This document shows, in pieces, positions 1 through 5,817 of a stretch of 7,611 nt of DNA. The translations under genes and the position numbers were made by a program. This DNA comes from an uncultured Pseudomonadota bacterium (GTDB lineage: Bacteria > Lernaellota > Lernaellaia > Lernaellales > Lernaellaceae). The notes beneath the pieces were generated by a model. The model was given only the letters and a program-made list of their open reading frames with translations. It was not told the origin of the DNA and made no database searches. Location of the stretch: assembly GCA_937967875.1 (NCBI GenBank), contig CALBTQ010000731.1:1-7611 (forward strand). Direction: 5' to 3'. The first letter of the stretch is position 1; every line of letters begins with the position of its first letter.

Positions 1-10
1 TCTCTTTCAT
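1..10 (-). CDS. Start of a gene leaving the left edge (only three codons visible)
   Basis: On the minus strand an ATG at 10-8 is followed by AAA and GAG before the window ends. Just upstream lies a strong purine-rich Shine-Dalgarno sequence, AGGGAGGGAG (26-17), six bases from the ATG. The start also lies just beyond the terminator of the preceding minus-strand gene, which is where a new transcription unit would be expected. Nothing can be said about the product. The call rests only on ribosome-binding-site quality and position. Confidence 0.4.
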
Positions 11-67
11 AATTTTCTCCCTCCCTGCCCTAACCTAATCACCGAGTAAGAGGGGGCAAGCACTGCC

Positions 68-103
68 TTAAAAAGAAACGCCCCGGCGCAAGGCCGGGGC
101 GTT
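68..103 (-). terminator. Rho-independent terminator of the 124-1314 lipoprotein gene
   Basis: A perfect 11-base-pair GC-rich stem (77-87 paired with 93-103, loop GCAAG) is followed on the minus strand by a T-rich run, TCTTTTTAA (76-68). It lies about 20 bases past the TAA stop at 124. No comparable T-run follows the stem on the plus strand, so it acts in the minus direction. Confidence 0.87.
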
Positions 104-123
104 GGAACGCTTTCTTCAGTTGA

Positions 124-1314
124 TTAGGGCCAGCAGTAATAGCCCGAAGGCCTGGTCGGGTCTTCGATACACTGTTCGCATCCAGGCTGGCCGTTGTTGG
201 GATCGTCTCTCCAGGTTCCGAAACAATATCCTTCCGAGCAGAAGTCACCGGTGGTGCAAGACAACCCGTCCTCGCACGAATCCGGCTCACCATATTTCGC
301 GCGCCATCCGGAGCCGTATGGAGTAAACGCCACATGGCCGTACATCAGGCATTCTTCCCAAATCGGGCAACACACAACGCACGGATTGATCGGATACTCC
401 TCATGCATATCCACGCAACCATATCCCGGCAGCGGACATTGATCAGGATCGCACTCGGGCATTGAACCGCCGCCATAATCGTCACGATGAACGACGAGAG
501 TCAGGTGGTCGTAGCGATTTGATATGTAACCGGTCGCATCGGTAATTTGCGCCCCCATGGTGAATACCCAGGATCCCGGATACGGAACTTCCGATTCAGG
601 AATGCTGACCGGTAACCAAAGATGCGCCTGTTCAGGCAGGGTGACGCAATCGTTGGATGGGGCGCCGACATCCGCCATGTTGATCGGGAAGGAGATCGGA
701 TGAGTCGAGGAAAAGAGCGTGTAGGCCTGTAGACCATCGTAGGGCAACGATTGGTTGTCATGGAACACGCGCACTTCGCCGCCACCCCATCCAGGAATGT
801 ACAAATCGTCATCTTCATCGCAATAGGTGAGTTCTATGCCGATGCAGAAGTTGCCCGTCGCTTCAAAATCGCAATCTTCACTCCAATTGATGTTTACAAA
901 CCAACCTAGATAGGTATTGTCGTTCGACCATCCGGCATCAAACAATGTAGGTTTGGTCGGGCTCATGGCCGGCGCAGCGCGAACCTCGACCAACGGTTCA
1001 TCGTCTTTCGGATCACAAGACATGGCCAGGTAGAAATTGTGATCCGTACTCCAACCCGGCATGTCGCTGACATTGGGAGTAATAAAAGTGGCTTCTTCGT
1101 CGCTAATTTTTTGCTCGCAGAAGATTTCCTTGCATTCATCCGTTGTTTTATTGACGAAATAGGCGTGGCATTCATCCTCCCAAGCGCCGTCGCTCGCCTC
1201 GGCATAAAATTCCTTGGTTTCGTATACATAGTCCGGGGCATCGGTTATCTTGTCGCAAGCCGCACTGAAAATCAGGAGCACAACAAACACCGCCAACAAC
1301 CCTATCCTCTTCAT
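124..1314 (-). CDS. Putative lipoprotein with cysteine-rich C-terminal region, function unknown
   Basis: A 396-residue exported protein. It begins MKRIGLLAVFVVLLIFSAAC, a lipoprotein signal peptide with lipidated Cys20 expected after the SAAC lipobox, so it is predicted to be membrane-anchored. Residue +2 is Asp. The middle (about 30-280) is rich in aromatic and acidic residues and looks like a beta-type extracellular domain, but I do not recognise a family. The last 110 residues hold 14 cysteines, including a run of the type CxDGxxC..GDxC..GxC (Cys347, 353, 359, 364), a pattern common in cysteine-rich surface proteins of deltaproteobacteria-like lineages. The start is supported by GGAGGG (1325-1320) five bases upstream, a promoter candidate at 1396-1424 and a terminator at 68-103, so it is probably a single-gene transcript. 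Base composition is visibly lower in GC than in its neighbours. Function not inferable. Confidence 0.86.
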   Translation of the reverse strand: MKRIGLLAVFVVLLIFSAACDKITDAPDYVYETKEFYAEASDGAWEDECHAYFVNKTTDECKEIFCEQKISDEEATFITPNVSDMPGWSTDHNFYLAMSCDPKDDEPLVEVRAAPAMSPTKPTLFDAGWSNDNTYLGWFVNINWSEDCDFEATGNFCIGIELTYCDEDDDLYIPGWGGGEVRVFHDNQSLPYDGLQAYTLFSSTHPISFPINMADVGAPSNDCVTLPEQAHLWLPVSIPESEVPYPGSWVFTMGAQITDATGYISNRYDHLTLVVHRDDYGGGSMPECDPDQCPLPGYGCVDMHEEYPINPCVVCCPIWEECLMYGHVAFTPYGSGWRAKYGEPDSCEDGLSCTTGDFCSEGYCFGTWRDDPNNGQPGCEQCIEDPTRPSGYYCWP

Positions 1315-1359
1315 GCGATCCCTCCACTAAAGTTTGTTATCCGCGCTCTCCACGACATT

Positions 1360-1515
1360 AATATTTGATATTTTTCATTGATTTTTAACATAATTTTTAT
1401 ATTAGTACGCAAATTCTACTTCAATAATAGCATGATATGACTTTCAAGTTTCAGGATTATAGAGAATCTATTAATTTTTTCAACAAAATATTACAAAAGG
1501 CAAAAATTATTCATC
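1360..1515. promoter_or_regulatory. AT-rich divergent intergenic region with spaced A/T tracts
   Basis: This stretch between two divergent genes is strikingly AT-rich against a GC-rich background. T-runs at 1371-1375, 1382-1386 and 1394-1398 are 11-12 bases apart, and A-runs lie at 1485-1488, 1495-1498 and 1502-1506. Tracts spaced near one helical turn favour intrinsic bending. The A-runs just upstream of the plus-strand -35 could serve as an UP element. No coding sequence or RNA gene is apparent here. Confidence 0.45.
1396..1424 (-). promoter_or_regulatory. Sigma70-type promoter candidate for the 124-1314 lipoprotein gene
   Basis: On the minus strand TTGAAG (1424-1419, 4 of 6 matches to the -35 consensus) and TATAAA (1401-1396, 5 of 6) are separated by exactly 17 bases. 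Transcription would start near 1389, giving a leader of about 75 bases before the ATG at 1314. A small inverted repeat, AATAT-TTG-ATATT (1360-1372), lies in that leader. AT-rich sequence produces chance hexamers, so this is a candidate only. Confidence 0.5.
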
Positions 1516-1523
1516 GGCCGCGA

Positions 1524-1552
1524 TTGGTCCGGCCATGAAAATTGGGTATAAC
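1524..1552 (+). promoter_or_regulatory. Sigma70-type promoter candidate for the S8 protease gene
   Basis: TTGGTC (1524-1529) and TATAAC (1547-1552, 5 of 6 matches to the -10 consensus) are separated by 17 bases, with AT-rich sequence directly upstream. Transcription would begin near 1559, about 22 bases before the ATG at 1581. The -10 element lies inside the longer open frame that could start at 1542, which argues against that earlier start. The -35 match is weak (3 of 6). Confidence 0.55.
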
Positions 1553-1568
1553 TGTTCTGCGGGCCAAC

Positions 1569-1575
1569 GGGAGGT
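1569..1575 (+). promoter_or_regulatory. Ribosome binding site deciding the protease start at 1581
   Basis: GGGAGGT ends five bases before the ATG at 1581. The in-frame ATG at 1542 has no comparable site, and its use would place 13 non-hydrophobic residues before an otherwise standard signal peptide. Confidence 0.72.
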
Positions 1576-1580
1576 GCATC

Positions 1581-3830
1581 ATGCAACGGATTTTTTGGGC
1601 GATTTTCCTAACAATGGGTCTGGTGACAAGCGCGTTTGCCGCGCCGACGATTCCGCTGGTCGGGGGTGACTTCGCGCCGCCGAACGAGTTCGCTGTCGAG
1701 TTGCTGGCCGCCGGGGGGCTGATGCCGCAACATGTATTGGTGCAACTGGAGCGTCTGCCCGACGCCGCTGAGCGAGGCATGTTGGCCGCGGCGGGATTGA
1801 CGCTGGTCGCACCGCTGCCGGGCTACGGTTTTTTCGCCGCGTGGGACGGGCGCGGCGAGCCGACAAAGAGCGCGCTGCCTCTCGTGCGCTACCTGGGACC
1901 GGTGGAGATCGCCGATAAACTCGACGTGCGCCTGTACCACGGAGCATTCGACGCCTTCGCCATGCGCGAGCAGCGCGTGGCCGTCGAGATCACTCTTTTC
2001 AATGATGTGCCGCTGAGCGCAATTCACGACATCGCCGCCGCCGTCGGGGGCGAGGTGCTGGGCATATCGACGCTGCTGCACACCGCGACCGTCGCCGTGC
2101 CGGTCGAGCGCGCCGCCGAAGCGGCCAGTAACGATCGCGTGCAGTTCATCGCCCAGGTTTCGCCGCCGTGGGGCGCCTTCAACGATCAGGCGCGGGCCAA
2201 CGTGCAGGCCGAGGCGGTGTGGGACGACAGCGGGGAATACGGCTGGGACGGCACGGGCGTGGTCGGTTTCATTTATGACGTGGCGATCATCGACGCAGAT
2301 CATCCCGACCTGCTGGGCAAGGTGACGCAGATCGACTCGCCCTTTTACACCGACAGTCACACCAGCCATGTAACCTGCACCTTTTGCGGCACCGGCGCGC
2401 TGGAGGGCGGCGCCTACGCGGGCATCGCGCCGGGCGCGACGGCGGTGATCGGCGCGATCGAGATCACGGCCATCTGGTACAACCGCCTGGGCGATCTGGA
2501 CGAGGATTACACGACCGCCGTGCAGAACCACGACGTCGATCTATCGTCCAATTCGATCGGCTCGAACGTCACCTGGAACATGTACGACTGCGCCTGGGAA
2601 GGCGACTACGAAAACACCGCGCGGGCGATCGACGCGATCAGCTCGGGCTACCTGGGCAAGAACCTGCCGATCTTCTGGGCGGCGGGCAACGAACGCGGTT
2701 TGTGCGCTTCGGGTTGGCCCAACTGCCGCTGCTACAACGAGGCTCATCCGGGCTATTACGTCATTCCGCCGCCGGTGCCGGCGAAAAACACGGTGACGAT
2801 CGGGGCGATCAAATCCGACGACAACAACGTCGCCTATTTCTCCAGTTGGGGCCCGACCGACGACGGACGCACCAAGCCGACGGTCACCGCGCCGGGCGAT
2901 CAGGCCGGGCTGGAGTTATCCATCCACTCGTGTACCGCGTGGGGCGGTTACACCGATTACGAAGGCACCTCGATGGCCTGCCCCGCCGCCGCGGGCGTGG
3001 GCGCGCTGTTGATGGAAGGACTGCGCAGCCTCGATCAGATCGAGCAACCGCCGGCCGAGTTGCTCAAGGCGTTGATCGTCGCCGGGGCGCAGGACCAGGG
3101 GGAACTCGGACCCGATTTCATGCACGGCTACGGGCGCGTGCGGGCCAACGTCAGCGCCGAGCTGGTGCGCCGGGGCGCCTATGTGCACGACGCAGTCGCA
3201 CCCGGCGGCGAAAAACGCTGGTGGACCGAGCCGGAATCCGGCGAGCCGCTAATGGCCGTGCTGGTTTGGAGCGACAGTCCGGCGCAGCCCAACCAGGCGA
3301 CGCAGTTGGTCAACGACCTGGATCTGCTGGTGCTGGACGCCGGCGGCGAGGAATTGCATCCGTTCATTCTCGATCCGACGCAGCCGGAGTTGGCGGCGAC
3401 GACCGGCGAAGATCATCGAAACGTCGAAGAGCAGGTGGTCGTGTATGAACCGATCAAGGGTCCGTACATCGTGATCGTGCGCGGCACGTATCTGCCCGAG
3501 GGCGAGTGGCCCTTCGCGCTGGCCGGCTTCGTGGCGCATGAGTGCGACGAGGACGGCGACGGCTTCGCGGCCGCCCAATGCCAGGGAGACGATTGCCGCG
3601 ACGATCTGAAGGCGGTCAATCCGGACGCGACGGAAATCTGCGACGACAACCTCGACAACGATTGCAACGGACTGACCGATGCGGCCGATCCGGCCTGCGC
3701 GGGAAGCGACGACGACGCCACGCCGGACGACGACGACGCAATCGACGACGACACATCGTCGGATGACAACGACAACGACGACGCAAGCGACGATGACGAC
3801 GACGACAACGATGACGGGTGCGGCTGTTAG
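1581..3830 (+). CDS. Secreted subtilisin-like (S8) serine protease, KP-43-type, with MopE-like motif and Asp-rich GCGC tail
   Basis: A 749-residue exported endopeptidase. The signal peptide runs to about residue 20 (cleavage SAFA|AP). Residues about 21-205 resemble the propeptide of KP-43-like subtilases. The catalytic domain has Asp233 (IYDVAII), His260 (SHTSHV), oxyanion Asn370 (AAGNE) and Ser464 (GTSMACP), the complete S8 set. The His block departs from the usual HGTHVAG and is followed by a CxxC (Cys266, Cys269). A C-terminal beta-barrel domain (about 530-650) carries the NDLDL signature (578-582) seen in KP-43-type enzymes. Residues 655-706 form one MopE-type putative metal-binding motif with six cysteines and ICDDNLDNDCNG. 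The remainder is a 41-residue Asp-rich tail ending Gly-Cys-Gly-Cys, with no membrane helix. The natural substrate cannot be inferred. Its stop overlaps that of the convergent gene. Family assignment is firm; surface attachment through the tail is speculative. Confidence 0.93.
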   Translation: MQRIFWAIFLTMGLVTSAFAAPTIPLVGGDFAPPNEFAVELLAAGGLMPQHVLVQLERLPDAAERGMLAAAGLTLVAPLPGYGFFAAWDGRGEPTKSALPLVRYLGPVEIADKLDVRLYHGAFDAFAMREQRVAVEITLFNDVPLSAIHDIAAAVGGEVLGISTLLHTATVAVPVERAAEAASNDRVQFIAQVSPPWGAFNDQARANVQAEAVWDDSGEYGWDGTGVVGFIYDVAIIDADHPDLLGKVTQIDSPFYTDSHTSHVTCTFCGTGALEGGAYAGIAPGATAVIGAIEITAIWYNRLGDLDEDYTTAVQNHDVDLSSNSIGSNVTWNMYDCAWEGDYENTARAIDAISSGYLGKNLPIFWAAGNERGLCASGWPNCRCYNEAHPGYYVIPPPVPAKNTVTIGAIKSDDNNVAYFSSWGPTDDGRTKPTVTAPGDQAGLELSIHSCTAWGGYTDYEGTSMACPAAAGVGALLMEGLRSLDQIEQPPAELLKALIVAGAQDQGELGPDFMHGYGRVRANVSAELVRRGAYVHDAVAPGGEKRWWTEPESGEPLMAVLVWSDSPAQPNQATQLVNDLDLLVLDAGGEELHPFILDPTQPELAATTGEDHRNVEEQVVVYEPIKGPYIVIVRGTYLPEGEWPFALAGFVAHECDEDGDGFAAAQCQGDDCRDDLKAVNPDATEICDDNLDNDCNGLTDAADPACAGSDDDATPDDDDAIDDDTSSDDNDNDDASDDDDDDNDDGCGC
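3705..3815 (+). repeat. Low-complexity GAC/GAT tract encoding the Asp-rich tail of the protease
   Basis: Residues 709-745 of the protease are mostly Asp with scattered Ser, Thr, Asn, Ala and Pro, encoded by irregular GAC/GAT codons. Codon mixing suggests protein-level selection for acidity rather than recent triplet expansion. Such tracts are prone to length variation and misassembly. Confidence 0.8.
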
Positions 3831-4738
3831 GGCAGAATCATCTCGATGAGCATCTGGCCGACTTCGCGGCCGGCGTCGTCGCGGGAGGGCACGTGGATGA
3901 ACGAGGGCGATGCGTCCAGGCGCTGGGTGAAGAAAAACAGTTCGTCGGACAAACCCGGGCGCAGCACGCGGCCGCTGATCTGCAGGATCACCTTTTGTTC
4001 GGTCCCCTCGCCCGTCGCGGCGGGCACGAGCACGTACACCGGATAGACGTTCAATTCGACCGCGCCTTTTTCCGGCGGGAGCCGGTCGGTGGCGTCGGTG
4101 CGGATCATCGCGGCGAAACGCTTGCTCACCCAGCCCACGCCGGCGGGCGCACGCAGGTCGAACTCGCCGATCTGCGCGACCGTTTCCTTGCGGTGAAGCA
4201 TCACCGGCGGCGCGCCGGGAATCAGCGAGAGGCGAATGAACACGGCGACGTTCTTACCCGCCGTACGCGCGAAGGGCGGCTCGACCGGCGGAGCGGGCTT
4301 GTCGATGCGCTCGAGTTCCCCGGCCTGCGCGGCCAGGCGCATCTCCAACGCTTTTTTAAACAAGGCGCCGCCGCGACCGATCTCGCGCAACGCGGCCTGT
4401 TGCTTACCGGGCGAACCGGAGGGCGTTTCGAGCACGCCGTTGCCGTCGGCGTCGAGGTAGCCCGTGGCCGATCCATCGGGCTCGAACAAATAGACGCGAT
4501 CGGCGATGCCGTCGCGGTCGGTGTCGATTTCCACGCGGGTGTACATCGCGCCGGCGAGGAAGACGGCGACTTCGGGCGCGCCGTCGCCGTCGGCGTCCAG
4601 CAGTTCCCAGGCGGCCGGATCGCCGCCGCCGCGCCAGAGCACCGCGCCGTCGGGCGCGCGCCAGGCGACCGCGCCGGACTCGGCCCAGGCGGTCGTCGCC
4701 AGCAGGCACAGCAGAATGATCCACGGCCAAATTCGCAC
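3827..4738 (-). CDS. Exported protein of unknown function with three periodic DxDxDG loops
   Basis: A 303-residue protein with a GTG start at 4738, chosen because AGGAG lies five bases upstream and a signal peptide follows at once (residues 1-19, cleavage AWA|E). The open frame extends further upstream, but only as antiparallel-frame read-through over the neighbouring hydrolase gene. Residues 48-53 (DADGDG), 72-77 (DTDRDG) and 96-101 (DADGNG) are calcium-loop-like motifs exactly 24 residues apart. Residues 112-148 look alpha-helical and charged, and about 160-303 look beta-rich. I do not recognise the C-terminal part. It lies 50 bases downstream of the SGNH hydrolase gene on the same strand and is probably cotranscribed. 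The TAA stop overlaps the TAG of the convergent protease gene. A periplasmic or surface location is likely. Binding of calcium is inferred from motif shape only. Confidence 0.8.
   Translation of the reverse strand: MRIWPWIILLCLLATTAWAESGAVAWRAPDGAVLWRGGGDPAAWELLDADGDGAPEVAVFLAGAMYTRVEIDTDRDGIADRVYLFEPDGSATGYLDADGNGVLETPSGSPGKQQAALREIGRGGALFKKALEMRLAAQAGELERIDKPAPPVEPPFARTAGKNVAVFIRLSLIPGAPPVMLHRKETVAQIGEFDLRAPAGVGWVSKRFAAMIRTDATDRLPPEKGAVELNVYPVYVLVPAATGEGTEQKVILQISGRVLRPGLSDELFFFTQRLDASPSFIHVPSRDDAGREVGQMLIEMILP
4436..4597 (-). repeat. Three copies of a 24-residue (72-base) DxDxDG unit
   Basis: Within the exported protein, the acidic loops start at residues 48, 72 and 96. Between loops the sequence alternates hydrophobic and polar residues (for example EVAVFLAG, DRVYLFEPDG), as in beta-hairpin repeats carrying calcium loops such as FG-GAP-like or thrombospondin-type-3-like units. 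The first two intervals are identical in length; the third unit degenerates after ETPSG. Confidence 0.65.
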
Positions 4739-4743
4739 GGTTT

Positions 4744-4748
4744 CTCCT
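4744..4748 (-). promoter_or_regulatory. Ribosome binding site deciding the GTG start at 4738
   Basis: On the minus strand AGGAG (4748-4744) lies five bases before GTG at 4738. The GTG is followed directly by a signal peptide, so the much longer upstream extension of this frame is not the real start. Confidence 0.7.
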
Positions 4749-4788
4749 GAATCGTTTGCGTGATGATACCAGCCGCGCGAAAGGCGGA

Positions 4789-5739
4789 TCAACCGTCGAT
4801 CTCCAACCATCCCGCCCGTCGCAAATCGGTAAAGACGATCTCGGCCATACGCGCGTATCCGTACAAGTTCGGGTGTCGGTCGTCGCCGTTGGCGAAACGC
4901 TCCGCGAGCATATCGAACGGCACGTCCAACCCGAAGCGGGAAACGTCGATCACCAACAGGTCGTCTCCGGGCGGCACGGCGGCGTACGCCCGATCGATCC
5001 AGGGGCAGCCGAACCAATAATTGAGCAGAGCGATTTTGACGTTGTGTTCCCGCAATTGTCGGCGCAGCAGCGCAATGTCTTGTTGGATCCATTGCGCCAG
5101 AAAATCCCGTTCCGCCGCCTCTTCCACGCTCAATAGGGCCTGCGTCGGTTCAGCTTTTCCGGCGTCTTCGAGTTGCTTCACTTGAGTCAGCAGTTCGACG
5201 CTGCGACGACCGAAGTGATACACGCGCACGTTGCGCAGCAGATAATCGGCCTTCATCGCCCGGCTGCCTTCGGCTAATTCCGGCGGCAGCATCGGCGCGT
5301 TTTGGAAATTGTATTGGTTGTTGAGGCCGGCGGCGAAAACAACGATTTTCGCCCGGTCCGGATACTCGGCAACGAACGATTCACCCCGCTCCCGCACCTG
5401 GCTGCTGTTTTGCCCGGCAACGCCCCAGTTGACGACATCCCATTCGCCCGGTCCGGTTAGACGGTCGATCAACACCGACAACTGCGTCGGCCAATCGTAA
5501 CCGGTGGCGGCGCCGACTCCCTGCGTGAAGCTGTCGCCCAGGCATAGGATGGCGCGCGGGGCGGACAATTGCCGGTCCGTCCGGCGATACAAGGACGTCT
5601 TGATCAATCCGGAGGCCAGACGAAAACCGAATTCGGTCGTCAGGGCGATGACGATCAATCCAATCATGACGGCCGCGGCGATAAACGACAGGCGTCGGAT
5701 AAGCCGACGTGTTTTCGTAGACACGTGTCGTCTCGTCAT
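4789..5739 (-). CDS. Membrane-anchored SGNH/GDSL-family hydrolase
   Basis: A 316-residue protein predicted to hydrolyse an ester bond, such as an acyl or acetyl group on a lipid or glycan. A basic N-terminus (MTRRHVSTKTRRLIRR) precedes one transmembrane helix (about 18-34), so the catalytic domain should face the periplasm. The SGNH blocks are visible in order: block I LCLGDSFTQG with nucleophile Ser70, block II NWGVAGQNS with Gly106, block III AAGLNNQ with Asn140, and block V DDRHPN with Asp286 and His289. All four family residues are present. Gly-Leu-Asn-Asn replaces the usual GxND in block III, which is tolerated. The substrate cannot be read from the sequence. The ATG at 5739 lacks a well-spaced Shine-Dalgarno (GGGAAG is about 12 bases away); an in-frame GTG 15 bases further in is an alternative. 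It is the first gene of a probable two-gene minus-strand operon. Confidence 0.91.
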   Translation of the reverse strand: MTRRHVSTKTRRLIRRLSFIAAAVMIGLIVIALTTEFGFRLASGLIKTSLYRRTDRQLSAPRAILCLGDSFTQGVGAATGYDWPTQLSVLIDRLTGPGEWDVVNWGVAGQNSSQVRERGESFVAEYPDRAKIVVFAAGLNNQYNFQNAPMLPPELAEGSRAMKADYLLRNVRVYHFGRRSVELLTQVKQLEDAGKAEPTQALLSVEEAAERDFLAQWIQQDIALLRRQLREHNVKIALLNYWFGCPWIDRAYAAVPPGDDLLVIDVSRFGLDVPFDMLAERFANGDDRHPNLYGYARMAEIVFTDLRRAGWLEIDG

Positions 5740-5780
5740 TGTTGTTCGTTTCTTCCCGGTTTCGCGGCGGTTCGCGATTC

Positions 5781-5808
5781 GTTACAATTCGCAGAAAGAT
5801 TATCGCAA
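5781..5808. promoter_or_regulatory. Weak, overlapping divergent promoter candidates
   Basis: The 78-base gap between the SGNH hydrolase and the CX3C lipoprotein must hold promoters for both directions. On the plus strand TACAAT (5783-5788) is a good -10 without a clear -35. On the minus strand TTGCGA (5808-5803) and TGTAAC (5786-5781) are 16 bases apart. The two -10 elements overlap, so firing may be mutually exclusive. Matches are modest. Confidence 0.3.
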
Positions 5809-5817
5809 GGAACGACG

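Noticed and set aside
77..103. The same hairpin as a plus-strand terminator or a riboswitch
   Set aside because: There is no T-run after the stem on the plus strand and no plus-strand gene upstream; it fits only the minus-strand gene ending at 124.
1542..1580. Upstream ATG at 1542 as the start of the protease
   Set aside because: It has no ribosome binding site, would overlap the likely -10 element at 1547-1552, and adds 13 residues ahead of a normal signal peptide. The ATG at 1581 has GGGAGGT at good spacing.
1608..2531. Long minus-strand open frame opposite the protease
   Set aside because: It mirrors the codon structure of the protease, has an Arg/Gly/Ala-rich shadow composition and no recognisable domain; GC-rich coding DNA routinely yields such frames.
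2384..3448. Long plus-strand frame inside the protease gene
   Set aside because: It is an Arg-rich out-of-frame shadow; the catalytic motifs Asn370 and Ser464 lie in the protease frame across the same bases.
3705..3815. GAC-rich tract as a CRISPR or tandem-repeat array
   Set aside because: There is no fixed repeat-spacer structure; it is an in-frame run of Asp codons.
3818..4750. Long plus-strand open frame opposite the DxDxDG protein
   Set aside because: It is His/Arg/Gly-rich without any motif, has no ribosome binding site, and is opposite a gene with a signal peptide and repeat structure.
4739..5092. Upstream extension of the DxDxDG protein frame to 5092
   Set aside because: It overlaps the end of the SGNH hydrolase gene in another frame, is Arg-rich as shadow frames in GC-rich DNA are, and the GTG at 4738 has both a Shine-Dalgarno and a signal peptide.
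5569..5817. Upstream extension of the CX3C lipoprotein frame to 5569
   Set aside because: It runs antisense through the hydrolase gene and would bury the lipoprotein signal peptide 83 residues in.
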